64,000 bases of DNA from Lepidostoma basale (lineage: Eukaryota > Arthropoda > Insecta > Trichoptera > Lepidostomatidae). The stretch is from contig JAHDVF020000729.1 of NCBI GenBank assembly GCA_022606425.2, positions 1,302,001-1,366,000 of the forward strand. The letters run 5' to 3'. A program made the position numbers and the translations under genes. Shown here piece after piece: positions 46,395-58,247 of the stretch. Every line of letters starts with the position of its first letter. The first letter of the stretch is position 1. The notes below the pieces were generated by a model. The model saw nothing but the letters and a program-made list of their open reading frames with translations, searched no databases and was not told the origin of the DNA.

Positions 46395-46645
46395 TGTGTT
46401 ATTTTATTTTATATCATTGTATTTTGTATAATTTGTTTTAGATTTATTATGTAGACGTTGAATGATTGAAGTGTGCGCGGGAGATGCCTATTGGTGGCGA
46501 TGAGGTTCGCAACCCATCACACCGCGTCTCTCGCGTTGGCGAAAAGAGAAGAATGGAGTGCAGCATCGATTAAAGTGTTGCAGTCCATTCTTTCTGTCTA
46601 CCCTTTCGGGGAAACGGCGTGATGGTTAGTTAGTTAGTTAGGACA
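46395..46645 (+). mobile_element. SINE-like element with group 6 LINE tail, fuller copy
   Basis: The element begins near TTATTTTATTTTATATCATTG and runs through TTTTAGATTTATTATG, TAGACGTTGAATGATTG and GCGCGGGAGATGCCTATTGG. Then come CGATGAGGTTCGCAACCC, CACCGCGTCTCTCGCG and the group 6 LINE end (GCAGTCCATTCTTTCTG, CGGGGAAACGGCGTGATGG), with three GTTA units. Copy 57698-57945 matches end to end (reverse strand), giving a unit of about 250 bp. GGTTCGCAACC resembles a Pol III B box, but no well-placed A box is obvious. There is no ORF. Confidence 0.8.
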
Positions 46646-47060
46646 ACTAACTAACCAACGCGCCGAGCAGGCAAAGAAGATGGACGGCCACACTGCTATA
46701 TTCTGAAAAACATCTTAGAATCTTCTACATTCATGCATTGTAACATGAACGCAGATACCATTTAGTAATTTGGTCTTCTCATGTTTTTCTTGGCCTTCTT
46801 CGGCTTCTGTTTTCCATTCACACTGTCTGTATACAACTTATTGACAATTATTACTTCATCCATTTGTTCCACATATCCAAGTAAGCTTAGTGACTCCTGC
46901 TTAATTTCACTGAAGCTATGTATTCACCTGCCTTTTATTTCTTCTTTATCTCTTAGTTTAGTATTTAGCATATTTTGACATTCCGCGCATTTCTCTTAAT
47001 TATCTCATTTACACGGCATTAATCCAAAATTCATCCTATTCTTGCCACCCCAAGATTACT
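46646..47060 (-). mobile_element. LINE 3' end, group 6, tail to tail with the SINE-like element
   Basis: The plus strand starts AACTAACTAACCAACGCG within 4 bases of the GTTAGTTAGTTAGG that ends the previous element. It continues with GCCACACTGC, ATGTTTTTCTTGGCC, TTCCATTCACACTGTC, CATCCATTTGTTCCACATATCC and CACGGCATTAATCC. All are shared with 28526-29035. Confidence 0.75.
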
Positions 47061-48594
47061 TCAATACAATTGCATTAGAACTAGAGGCAAGGCGAGACAC
47101 TAGAACTCCATTATATACTGCCTTTTACTAATGAAAAACGTGTATAAATATTATATTCTAATGGAGTATTTTATAACATCAAATTTATTTACATTTATTA
47201 ATTCATAACCAATCTATTAATAAGAAGATTAAAACAGGATATACATACGAGTATATCTTGTATTGAGAATTATAGGGAACATCTGCTTGAGTCGTTACTC
47301 AATATTTTACAATTTACTCGTATCTTACGTCTTAAACATTCGTACAGACTGTAATAATACGTACGTCGATTTAAGCGAAATTTTATTAATTTGGTTTATT
47401 TTCTAAACGGTTGCGAATATGAGACGCAGGGTTCATTATAGATTTAAAACACGTTTAAAATTCGCCCTTGGTGTGATTAAAAATTTCACCGTACGATGGT
47501 ATTTCATTTATCAGAAACCCGAAATAATAATTAAAACTTTCACCTACTTCCGTAACTGTTACATTTGAAAACTAGGTTTGGCCTTAATTCAAACTCAAAC
47601 CACTGTCGTTAATGCATAAACTATGAGGTATCAAACAAATGGAATTGTCTGCTATTATCAGTAATATTAACTGATTATTTCCATGAACGTGGGGCTGCTT
47701 TCAATAAAAATACGTATTTGTTCCCCCTCCCCCCTACCATTTATATAAATAATATTATACAATGAATGATCTCAACACGAATATGGTGTTAAAAGTTAAG
47801 TTATTAATAAAATAGACGTCATACTACTAAAAACACCCCTTTAGAATTAGTCATGCAAAAAACTGAGTAACCTCTAAAATTTGTGTAATTGAAGAACAAC
47901 AGAGCGGTTTACTGTGGCCACTATTTTTAAACTCCCGACCTTTCACACCATTTCGTGCTCAGGCAATAGAACAAATGACCAGTGCACATAAAGCATGAAA
48001 AACAATGAAAACTAACAGCCAATAGTCATTATGGCTTCAGTTATTCAACGATGCTTTTTCACAATGCGGCCTTTCTCCGCGTTCGTTCAGCGTAGAGTCC
48101 GCTCGGCCTAATCGTTTCTATGGAAAAACTTAGCGTGCCGCCACCGCCACCGGCCTATCAATTCACCAAAGTCTATGGACACAAGAATGCTAATGGATTA
48201 ACGCGGGAATACCGAATCGAGGCTAAAGGAAAAACAATTCAAAATAACAATCTTAAGATACCAGAGATAGTCAATTGATATGGAAAGTTGCGGTATTGAA
48301 GGGGATCGGCTCAGACCTTGGAGCTCATCGGATTTCGTCGTTTGAGATACGACAGACGATCATTACTGCCGTAGATTGGTGCGGGAGCCGGCCGCTACGA
48401 GGAAGAGGGTTTGGTCTCGGACCTTGGGGCTCCCTACTTAATCGGCATTAGAGCAAATTGAAATTGAAACTAGGTTGGGACTAGGTCAATGCGGCATTGA
48501 GGGAAAACTGGCAAATCATTCCGTGCCCAATGACAATAGATCGGATCATTTAAACATTTATATCAAATTCAATCACTAAACTTTTTTTTACAAA
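47061..48594. other. No gene recognised
   Basis: AT-rich with two GC-richer patches (48040-48180, 48290-48450) that have no supported frame or tRNA fold. Confidence 0.25.
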
Positions 48595-48995
48595 CTAACA
48601 AACCATCACGCCGTCTCACTGAAAGTGTTGACCGAAAAATGGACCAGAAGAATGCCACCTGTTCTTTCCCGACATATTTCTCTCGATTCCTCAAAATTTA
48701 AACTTCGTGACATGCACGCATGACGTTTTCCCTGACTCCTCACGTGACCGACATTTAATATTAAATGATTGGATCGTGACACTTTTCCTCATTCTTCCTC
48801 TATTACTTGTTCCGTTTACGACATTTTACATTATTTTCCATTAATTTATTCATTCGTTTCTCCATGCGTTCAAACCATCGTAATGATCTTTTATTATTTT
48901 GCTCATAACACTTTCATTCGCACTGGATACGTTATTTGTATTTGACACTATCATAAACAGATTAACCGCACATTCGTTTAAGAGATTTTACACAT
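48595..48995 (-). mobile_element. LINE 3' end, group 6
   Basis: The plus strand carries AACTAACAAACCATCACGCC, TCACGTGACCGACATTTAAT, TCTATTACTTGTTCCG, CATTCGTTTCTCCATGCG, TTCAAACCATCGTAATG and CATAACACTTTCATTCGC. This is one of the longer copies. Confidence 0.75.
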
Positions 48996-49081
48996 GATTC
49001 AAATTAGTTTGCGATCGAATATATTACTTTCTTTCCTTTTGATATGTTTTTATTTCATTTGGAGTCAGGCCACATAACGAC

Positions 49082-49341
49082 GACCTTCGTGCCCGAGTGG
49101 TAAGTGCATTGACTGCCACCCCTAAGGTTCCGGGTTCGATTCCCGGCGAGGGCAGTGATTTTCACACTGTCTTTGGTCTGGTGTAGAATTTACGTGACAA
49201 TAAAATGGCGATAGATTAGCTACCTATCACATGTCACGAGAATCACTATGATAGCCATAATACCCTTTACATTGATTTGGCTCATGCTGCCATGATGTAA
49301 AGAGCGATTCAACGAAATAATAATAATAATAATAATAATAA
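49082..49341 (+). mobile_element. tRNA-derived SINE, full copy
   Basis: The head has a Pol III A box TGCCCGAGTGG (49089-49099) and a B box GGTTCGATTCC (49132-49142), 33 bases apart. It lies in a tRNA-like but not properly folding sequence. A body (TGTCTTTGGTCTGG, ATGGCGATAGATT, CTATCACATGTCACG, ATGATGTAAAG) and an AAT tail (49317-49341) follow. It matches 50581-50825. A target-site duplication could not be fixed. Confidence 0.85.
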
Positions 49342-49345
49342 CATC

Positions 49346-50578
49346 ACCACATCATTATATCCCGCTATTAATTCCTAGATCAGCTTCCTGACTTGGGATA
49401 ATTATTTCCCATTTGTAACGTTTAAGGAAGAACAGATATAATTTCATTCGGTAAACAAACACGTGGTAAACATTGTCGTTTAAAATAGATATTAGGAGGA
49501 ATAATATTTACAAGACATTCAAGCCGATAAGAATACTTCATTAAATAAATGAAGTCATAAATTCTTTAAGTGCACTTTTTCACGATGTTTTTCCGAAGAT
49601 AGTCAGTTTTAACTAGTTATAAACTAGAAACTAAAATACGAAGTAGTAACATACGATAGTTGTTATAAAGCTAGTCACGAAACGATATTAAATATTATTT
49701 TACGCGACCCATATTTCAATAATAAACACGTTGGGCTAAGATTTAAAAACACATGATGTAAAAAATAAACACAAGGATGCTATAACTCTAAACATAGGAT
49801 TTAAAATTCTGTCCCTCGAACAAAGTTCGCAAACACGGTTAACCTTTTAGCAGGAGAGTCCTTTAATATCCATACCAAGGATAAAACGAGCACACGTGGT
49901 GCAAGCTGGAGCCTAGAAACCTTATTACTTTGCGTGAAAGGAGTATGGAGACTGATTTGCATATTATTAGATGTCTTAATATGAAACCCTAGGAGAAAAC
50001 TTTAAAAGGGCGAGATGCTAGCAGAGATTTTATTTTCAATAAAGAGTATGAAATTAAGGTAGTGAAAAAAGATGTTAAAAAAACATGTACCTATTATAGT
50101 GATGTTAAAAGAGCCAGATAAATTTAATGTGATATTTAAAACTTTTTGTAATATGAACACTGATCAAATATAATACTGACAAAGAAATATATGTAATATA
50201 AAATCGCTTGAAATTATCAAAGCGTTGCAAGTTATAAACGGATATTTATATATTTTTCAGATAGCAAAACATTTATATAAATTGATAACTTATTATTCGA
50301 TATCAATAGGTTACTATTAGGAAATCTCCCATATGTGAAGGAAATGTGTAATTATTCATTAAACAATAGTTAATTACATAAAATTCTAGTATAAAATAAT
50401 AAATTCATGCACTTCCGGTATCAAGAATACATATTCATAGAAATTATTACATTTATTGAAATATATACGAGGAAAATTCAGTTACCATATACGACGATGG
50501 CAAAACCTGTAATTTAAATAATTAACGAGTAGAAATAGTCAAAAATATTTTAATAGTATACTTTGATTGTATTGTATG
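49346..50578. other. No gene recognised
   Basis: AT-rich between the two SINE copies. No supported frame. Confidence 0.25.
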
Positions 50579-50580
50579 TA

Positions 50581-50825
50581 TATTATTATTATTAATTGGT
50601 TGAATAGAACTTTACATCATTATACCCCGATCCAAATCGATGTTGATTCCCATGACATGTGATAGGAAGTCAATCTATTGGCATTTTATTGTCATGTGAA
50701 TTCAACAAAAGACCAAAGACAATGTGAGATTCACACTGTCAACGTCGGGAATCGAACCCAGGACCTCGGAATTAATGCTCGATATTTCTGCATTAAACAC
50801 AATATTCACCACGCTGTTTAATGTT
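50581..50825 (-). mobile_element. tRNA-derived SINE, second copy, opposite strand
   Basis: The B box reads GGAATCGAACC on the plus strand (50748-50758). The body matches copy 1 in reverse (CATGACATGTGATAGG, GGCATTTTATTGTCATG, ACCAAAGACAATG) and the ATT tail is at 50581-50593. The head between the boxes differs from copy 1 (TTCCGAGG, CATTAATGC), and an A-box-like CAGCGTGGTGAATAT lies near 50800-50820. Confidence 0.8.
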
Positions 50826-51291
50826 TAAAAATATTGGGTAGATTTTAAAGTGATAATTATGAAACAATGTGGCGATATATTACTAACAAAACGAAACGAG
50901 ATATCAAGAGCCTGGGTTATTCGGAAAATCTCTCTCCCGGTTCAGAGAATCAATAACAGCAGGCAGTACCATATTTTCACCGTAGATAGAGGGCAGTAAT
51001 TTCTCTCGGCGACAGGGGGGGAAGTGTAATGAAATAGCCGCGTTGTGTCACCTGACCTTGTGCGCGCGTGGGAAGGTCAGGGGGGTGGGGAGCTACGGCG
51101 GGCACACACACACACATACACTCATGCATGCATATGAATATGTATATCATTCAAGTCACATACAAAAAAAATACAAGAACATTGGTCAAGGCACCAATTC
51201 ACAGATTTGATTTAATGTCTAATATCTGCCCTGAAGACTACACGTGATGATGGCAGAAACCGGTAGATAATAAGTACTATTACAATTTATT
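50826..51291. promoter_or_regulatory. GC patch with everted AAGGTCA pair
   Basis: The patch at 50990-51125 includes CTGACCTT (51052-51059) and AAGGTCAG (51073-51080), an exact everted pair separated by 13 bases. AGGTCA is the half site of nuclear receptors, and the extra AA matches monomer binders of the FTZ-F1/ERR type. A CA run (51106-51116) and G runs sit beside it. Regulatory use is inference. Confidence 0.35.
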
Positions 51292-51345
51292 ATTCTTCTT
51301 CTTCTTATTGTCTTGTCACCTCCGTGGTGTATCTATCGCAGGCCT
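51292..51345 (-). mobile_element. LINE end, very short
   Basis: A TTC run followed by TTATTGTCTTGTCACC and GGTGTATCTATCGC looks like the 3' end of a group 5-like LINE, cut to about 50 bases. Confidence 0.35.
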
Positions 51346-52024
51346 GATGACAATTAAATATATACATTTTTTTAAATACATTAACACTTAACGAAAATAC
51401 ATTCTTGCTAGAAATTTAAGTAACCACAATAATAATAAAAATGTATTAAATAATTATGCCAAGTTACTAATAAGAAAAATAATAAAATATAATAATATCG
51501 AGTGATATATTGAATAACCAGTGAGATTTTTTTACGTCGCCATCTTATAAAACATTAATGGCAAATCGCTTGACAAATCATAAAAATAAAATTAACTAAC
51601 GACAGAGTACTTCGCCGTAAAGTCATCGTCTACAATTGGGAGCATCCAAAATATAGAGTTTGCAAAAATTTTTCATATGAAATCACTATTATTTACGTAC
51701 ATTTACAAAGGTCAAAATAAACAAAACAAGCACACAATGTAAGCCCACTACATTTAACATTGGATAGGATTTGAGGTCAGCGAGATGATAGCGTCCACAA
51801 TCGGGCTGTGTGTGAAATGTTTACATGTAGATACATACACATACACACACGATGACTGCATCGCACAGAAATGCACAGAAAACATTCCGGCTATATCACA
51901 CGTGACGGTACACGTGATAACCTCATCGTTTGGCACATAAAAACGTTTACTTATTAACCATTAAATTATATGAATGAGGGATATGCAATAATCGTATATG
52001 ATTGGATAGATAAAATAATGTAAC

Positions 52025-52265
52025 TAACCAACTAACTGACCATCACGCCATCTCTCCGAAGAGGTAGGCAGAAATAATGGATCTCCACAATCTTCTCTCA
52101 ACATTCACACGTCGATTTCTCAGTGAAGGACGATACCAAAAAAGATTCTCGGCACTAAGGTGGATGATGGCACGGTGGGGGATCTCAGGGCTGTTGGAGT
52201 TTTAAATTAGAAAATCTGGGCGATGGACCGGGGAGGCCAAGGCTCATGATGATGATGACAACTTT
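52025..52265. mobile_element. LINE tail, group 6, plus a GAT-tailed fragment
   Basis: The first 90 bases (CTAACTGACCATCACGCC, AGGTAGGCAGAAATAATGG, CACGTCGATTTCTC) are a group 6 tail in minus orientation. From about 52116 an unrelated piece runs on and ends in GATGATGATGAC. It looks like another retro-fragment inserted in or next to the tail. Its group is unknown. Confidence 0.5.
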
Positions 52266-55133
52266 TCCATTTTTGTATTAAATTCGTGATCTAACTAGAT
52301 GAATAAGAAAACTACGTCATTAAAAAAATATATCTAGCAATCTTGTACTGATTGAGAAAATAAATTACATCTAAAATAAATAATTTTATCTAGATTTTGG
52401 TTGATAAAAGGGAAACTCGTTACTCATCACAAATATAACCCGTTAAATTCAGAGAACTTTACTAGAGATACATTTTGACTAAATATAAAGTACGCAATTA
52501 ATGATGTATCATATAAAAATAACTCTTAACCCGAATATATTTTTTTAATGCATCTAAGTAAATGTAGGATTTACTTTGAGTATAATGATTTTTTGGAATA
52601 TAATTTTCAAATCTTCAACGTAACTTATTTTTTACATTTAAAATAAACCACCATAGATGTATTGTATATATAGTATCGATGGCAGGGTCGCTGCCGAAAT
52701 CGATCGAAAATATATTGTGAAAGCTAATGTAGAATCAGACTTTTTTATATTATAAGAAATTTTAGAACAGTATAATGGTTGTCACATAAACCAGCCAGTA
52801 TTCGTCCGAAAAGAAAATATAACATATATAAATCTATTTAATCAGTTATTGCATCGTAAAACATACGTCTAAAATATAATTAAAAATAATTTATTTAACC
52901 TACGTGCGATGTGGAAATATATAAGATCACAAAACAATATATAATTTTATTATATGATGGATAATGAGACGAGAATATGATAACCAGTTTCTAGGTTTAA
53001 TTATTTTGCGTATGATGTTTTTTTAGATAATCTATGATGGTATGGTGTTCAGTGAAATATTTACAAAAATAATAGAAACAAACTATATAATGCTTGGTAC
53101 TGTTAATTTATGATACATAGATATGAATTTGGTTCTATTTATGGTGTGAAGATACCATCACAATGAATCGCATTATCAAAAAACACTTAAAATGTTTCAA
53201 GATTAAAGGTCGTGTTAATTTGAAGAACAAATTCTGAATCACTATCAATTTTAAAATCTCAACAGAATGTAATTTTATGTCCGATTCAATGACGTCAGCG
53301 TGAGCTATAAGATAAGTCAAATGTGTAAAGTGTACAAATGTATCAGAAATCGATCAATATGTTTAAAATCTCATTAAAACGAAATGCACAAGAGCCAAAG
53401 AGATTTTGAAATAAGAACAATAAAAAAATCGTAATGCCTTTAGGGGTAACACACCACTATAAATTACTAAAAATAAGTTTTATTTATTTAAGTTTTATTT
53501 TTAATGAATAAAAGGGTAAGAGAATAGTAATATTCTGGGAAGTGATACAACATATGTTTATAAATCATATTTAAGTATAAAATAAAAAACATAATTTATA
53601 AATACAAAAAAATAGCGGCACCAGAGGTATGCTCGCGAAGCTTCTTGACAATGAGGCGTTCTGCAAATTTGAATCAGGATAAATATGTACGGGATTTTAA
53701 AAATATTCATTTCGTGTGATTGGCGAGTTTCTGAATGAAAATGTAAAATTTTCGTTAAAAAAACTGGTAATCATTTTTTGATAAATAATATTTACTTACT
53801 TCTCTTCAAAATGTTATCTTTAGTATATTATTAAAAATTCAAATGAATAGAATGAAAATTGTTTGAAAAAAAAACGCGTTTAAACTTTTGAAATGTATAC
53901 GCTTTGAAAAAACGATTAATTCTTGTTAATTTTTTTTTTACCGTTAATCTATTATCTCGGGAATATAAAACTGCCTTTTTAGTTTTAATATACTTCCTCA
54001 TTCTCATTTCTCGAAAATTTTATGTTAGAGTGTGCCTCTTTTGCTGCATCTGTCAAAAACATCTCGGCCTGTTTGATCCGCTTAGCAATGGCTTCAAGCC
54101 AAAAATTGTACGATTGGACACCAATATCTATCTCCTAAACTTCATGATCCTCAGAATATTAGTCAGATCATCATTAATTTGCAAAATTCAACTATTTTGA
54201 AGCCTGTGCCCGGAGGACTTCTTTTGACGAAACGGGATGTTTGAATCGCATGTTAAACACTTAACGTGTTGAGCAATGACAGAGAAAACAGGAAAAAAAC
54301 TTATGAAGGGAACAAAAATTTAATTGTGTACAGAAATAATTGTATACACAGTATCTATAATGTTATTTTATTTTTACACTTTGCGTTGATTTGGTAGGGC
54401 AAAAATGATGTCAAGATTTATTCAAATAAAGAATAAAAAACAACCTTAAAAGACGAGGGTCGAGATGTTTTCAAATTACACGATACATATCTATCTTTAG
54501 TTCTTTCCCTTCAGAATTTCTATTTCAGATTCGATTCATCTTAAGTTCATTGATCCCCTGTGTTAGTTATACAAAAAAGCAGCATATTTTGAAGGAATAG
54601 ACAAAGGGAATGAATAATTGATCAATTTGGTAAATATCGAATCGGGTGTTCAACTGTTGCGTAAAGGGGGGTGAAGTGGGTCAACGCACGGCGCTGTACC
54701 GTACCTCGGGGCTGGCGTGGGGCGGCCCCCGACACGTGCCACTCGAGGGGACAAAGAGAACTGCGTATTACTTCCTTTCGTTTCCAAATGGGCACATACA
54801 AGAGTAACAAAGGTTATAATAAATTTAACAGAGATCAAAATGAAATAGCACACAAAGATGTGAAAATAATAAAATATGTTTTACCAGGAACCAAGGAGCC
54901 TTTTAGCAAAATACAACAAGCGTTATAAGCTATATCTAAAAATAGTATTGGCTGATTTTGACAAGCTGAACCGCGGGATATAAAAATATATATAATTTGG
55001 AATAATGGTACAACATTATCTATGATAATGGGATGATGTGGTTCGAATAGCCAATGAAATTGAGGACTTCTAGTGAAAAGTCGAAAAAATAATTATATTT
55101 TATTTATTAAGCGCCTTAAAAAGAGCTTTTTGT
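52266..55133. other. No gene recognised
   Basis: Long AT-rich stretch. ORFs at 53135-53320 (-) and 53904-54200 (+) have no motif. A GC-rich patch at 54660-54760 is open on both strands and has a possible minus donor (GAG then GTACGG), but no convincing acceptor. TGACGTCA occurs at 53290-53297. Confidence 0.3.
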
Positions 55134-55413
55134 ATACATATATTAATAGTAGCGTGTAAAATGGCCTCGCTAAAATGGAATTGGGCCGGCCATGCGGCGA
55201 GGACAGCGGATGATCGGTGGACCAGACGCACCCTGGAATGACAACCGAGAACCGGCCACAGAAATCCTGGCAGACCACAAGCAAGATGGTGTGATGACAT
55301 CAAAAGAGTGGCAGGAGGTCAATGGCACAGAGTGGAGAGGGATAGAGTTATAGAAGTCGGGAAGGGAGGCCTATGTTAAACACTGGACGACTAAAGGCTG
55401 ATGATGATACATA
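55134..55413 (+). mobile_element. LINE 3' end, related to group 2, probable 7-bp duplication
   Basis: ATACATA stands at 55134-55140 and 55407-55413. The frame reads ASLKWNWAGHAARTADDRW, then GRPQARWCDDIKRVAG near 55273-55315, the KW.WAGH ... GRP..RW.DDI pattern of group 2. The tail is GATGATGAT, not GAA. Stops are present near 55220. It is inactive. Confidence 0.7.
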
Positions 55414-56538
55414 CACAAAGAAAATACTCAGCAAGGCCAGTTACATGCATATTACATAAATGTTCAATTTAAAACTTATGACACATATCAAACAGTTTTT
55501 TTAAGTGTTTTTTACGATATTCTTTTCAATATAAACTTGCATGAAAATCATTATTTGCACTGAGAGGATGCTCTAACAATTATTCTAAAGTTTGCTATGT
55601 TCAGATAAAAAAACAATGCTACTAAAGCACTTGTGGTAACTGTCACATATTTGGTACATCGTCACGCTTTGAGCGCAGTTGGTACGATAAACATGAAGGT
55701 GGAATACGTGGTTTGCGGTGTGTTTTATACGAAATAAAGTGGTATTTTTTTTTATTGGTTTCAAAATACATTATTATGATCCTTGCTGACGATTATCTCA
55801 AGGATAGTCAAAGTAGATCTCTAGTTGTTTTAAAAAATTATTTCTATATTTTGGTGTAAACCTTTAACTACAGAGCTGACTCAGTCAAGATCTGGGGTCC
55901 ATGGGCTATCTATGTAAATGTTCAACATTCGCCTTACAGCTTAGGAAAACATGGAAAACCTCAGTCGGAACATTTAGAGTATATCTATGGGGAGGAATTA
56001 TATAATAGGAGAAATAGAAGGGTAATAAGGGTCAATTTACTTAGAAGTTCGGGGCTGTCTATCTTTAAGTGAAGTGTTCGACTATTTTCAAAGGGAGTCA
56101 TTTAAATATAATATCTTAGTAGTGTCATAATAATGGCTTCCAGAAACTTCTATGCGAAATAAGTGAAGGGCACCGTCATCGTGTCAGTATTCTGGTAAGG
56201 CGGCATACGTCGCTTCCGACATCTGATGTCAGAGTGACGCAAGGTGCAAGGATGACACCATCAATTCAATATATTCATTTGTAATGGTGCATTGATGATT
56301 TTAGGCGAGCCTACATAAAAGCTTCAAAAACAAGTCAATATTTTTCACTAAAACAGTTTATAATACAAAAAAAAAACGTAAATAAGCATTCGAAAAAGAA
56401 AAGAAAAAAAACCTTTAGTTTAGAGAATTATCAGTATAGAAGATTGTGATGTCTATCCATCCTGACTATCCCTTAGATAAAACAACCCGGTTGTTAGTTA
56501 GTTGTTACGATATGATATAACATAAGAAAATCCTTTAT
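55414..56538. other. No gene recognised
   Basis: AT-rich, with no supported frame. Confidence 0.25.
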
Positions 56539-56539
56539 T

Positions 56540-56800
56540 TTGGCTGAAACATTAGAATACTTCAATATTATTTACTGTTTGATTGGAAACATTGGTATTA
56601 TGAAATATCACAATATATTTAATTAATCTTTATAAAATTGTTGTGAAAGGTGTTTCGCCAACCGATATTGGCACCATCGGGTTTTCAATCAACAATAGTC
56701 GACTGTAACACCTGATGACGCCAACTTCAGTTTTCGAAACACCTGTCGCGCAATTTAATAAAAAAATAAATGAATAAATTGTGATAAAAACCCAAATTTA
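56540..56800 (-). repeat. Long-hairpin element, fourth copy
   Basis: The left end (TTTGGCTGAAACATTAG, AATACTTCAATATT) is the reverse complement of the one-sided tail seen at 13700 and 39340, so the copy is reversed. The arms GGTGTTTCGCCAACCGATAT and TGACGCCAACTTCAGTTTTC, CGAAACACCTGTCGCG face each other across 56690-56720. The far end is cut by the LINE at 56806. A weak continuation (AAAATATCATAGAACACC) follows at about 57100. Confidence 0.6.
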
Positions 56801-57051
56801 TAAAACTCCAACGGCTTAGATGGGGTGGACATCTGGCGCGAATGGAGAAGCTGTCAACACCCGCACAGTTGACATTTACGAGATCGGAGGGCGTAGGACG
56901 GGTAAGAAGCAACGTGGGAAGACCATGGCTCCGTTGGCTTGACGGTTTTTTGTGAAGGACCTGCAATTGTTGGGAGTAAGTCCTGCGGAGTGGAAGTCGA
57001 GAGCTCAGGAGGTCCACCCAGGACTCGGTCAGAAAGAAGAAGATATAAAAC
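56798..57051 (+). mobile_element. LINE 3' end, group 8, inserted in the hairpin element
   Basis: TATAAAAC at 56798-56805 and 57044-57051 brackets a 238-bp insert. The frames read RLRWGGHLARMEKLSTPAQL, GRVRSNVGRPWLRWLDGF and, after a frameshift, KDLQLLGVSPAEWKSRAQ, ending in a GAAAGAAGAAG tail. This is the only copy of this group in the window. Confidence 0.8.
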
Positions 57052-57125
57052 CCAGAGTTTCAAATTGGACGGTTTATTACATAACTTATTACAAAGTTTA
57101 AAATATCATAGAACACCTAAAAAAA

Positions 57126-57697
57126 GAACGTTCTAAAAAACAATCCTTATTTGAACAGGAACTTAAAACTGTTTTACAAAGGTTATGATGTTGTAGACGT
57201 AATTCGAATTGAGTAATCTTTATAAAAATGTTTATATTGCGTATTTCATAACTTGGTTTAATGTGGACATTCAGCGTGTGAAAAACTTTCTGGCGACAGT
57301 AATACCCCTCAAGGACATGGAGACATTGTTGTTGCTGTTTGTGTATGAAATCTTAAATAATAACTTTACGACCCCATATTCAGATGGAGCGACAAATGTT
57401 TTGTACGTTGGGAGAAAACAAGCGAAGGAAAAGTACAATAATTCGCCGGGAAATGTCTGCGAAATAGCTCAGGGAAAATGGAAAAGGAAATTGGAGCAAA
57501 ATAAACGGCACATCGGTGCGTAACACGTGAAATATGAACTCAATAAAATGTTGGAACACGCCATGAAAAATTATTCAAAGAGATAAAATGGTGTAATCGA
57601 TTTTCAAGTAATTATTCCATGTATAATTAAAATTTTCTACAAAATATGATTAATTATAACAAAATAACGAAGGTAAGTTAATTAAATTTTGGTAAGT
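57126..57697. other. No gene recognised
   Basis: The plus ORF at 57209-57523 (104 codons) shows no family motif. It begins with a hydrophobic stretch and ends in a basic region (GKWKRKLEQNKRH). It may be chance. Confidence 0.25.
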
Positions 57698-57945
57698 AAC
57701 TAACTAACCATCACGCCGTCTCCCCGAGAGGGTAGGCAGAAAGAATGGACTGCCACACTTTAATCAATGCCGCACTCCATCCTTCTCTTTTCACCCCCGC
57801 GAGAGACGCGGTGTGATGGACTGCGAACCTCATCGCCACCAATAGGCATCTCCCGCGCATACTTCGATCGACTAACGTCTATAAAAGAAAATCTAAAAAA
57901 AATATATAAAAATACAATGATATAAAATAAAATAAAATAAAGCTA
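57698..57945 (-). mobile_element. SINE-like element with group 6 LINE tail, fuller copy
   Basis: The plus strand reads AACTAACTAACCATCACGCC, GAGGGTAGGCAGAAAG, the GCCGCACTCCATCCTTC box, GTGATGGACTGCGAACC and CCAATAGGCATCTCCCGC. It then continues CGAT, AACGTCTATAAAAG, AATACAATGATATAAAATAA. It matches 46395-46645 over its whole length in reverse, including the AT-rich 5' part, which proves the unit extends beyond the shorter 18215 copy. Confidence 0.8.
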
Positions 57946-58099
57946 ATACACCTCAATAAGAATCAACTTTGTAAGATTTAGGACAACTGCCAACGACGTG
58001 GTAGGAAGAAGAAAAAAGGGTAGATAATGCTAGATTTACTCGCCGTATTGATATATTTGGAATTCATGATTGTAAAATAAAGAAATAAATGGTTGACTA

Positions 58100-58247
58100 C
58101 TGCCACCTAGCGACCATGCATGATCACTACATTTGATAACAATGTTAAATCATAGATGTCACTAGCGAAACAAAAAATACCAGCCAAAATATGTACACTG
58201 CTGCCATCTATGAAAATATTGCATTGTAGTAACTAGCGCCATCTATC
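58100..58247. promoter_or_regulatory. Cluster of CTCF-like motifs
   Basis: CTGCCACCTAGCGACC (58100-58115) is close to the reverse complement of the CTCF core (CCACTAGGTGGCAG). CTGCCATCTATG (58201-58212) and AGCGCCATCTATC (58235-58247) are variants of the AGCGCCATCTA form, and AGATGTCACTAGCG (58154-58167) is weaker. Four sites lie within 150 bases, about 300 bp from the tRNA gene. Binding is inferred from sequence alone. Confidence 0.45.

Noticed and set aside
49082..49160. Possible functional tRNA gene
   Set aside because: It has A and B boxes but no proper acceptor stem, is followed by a SINE body and AAT tail, and has a sister copy at 50581. It is called a SINE.
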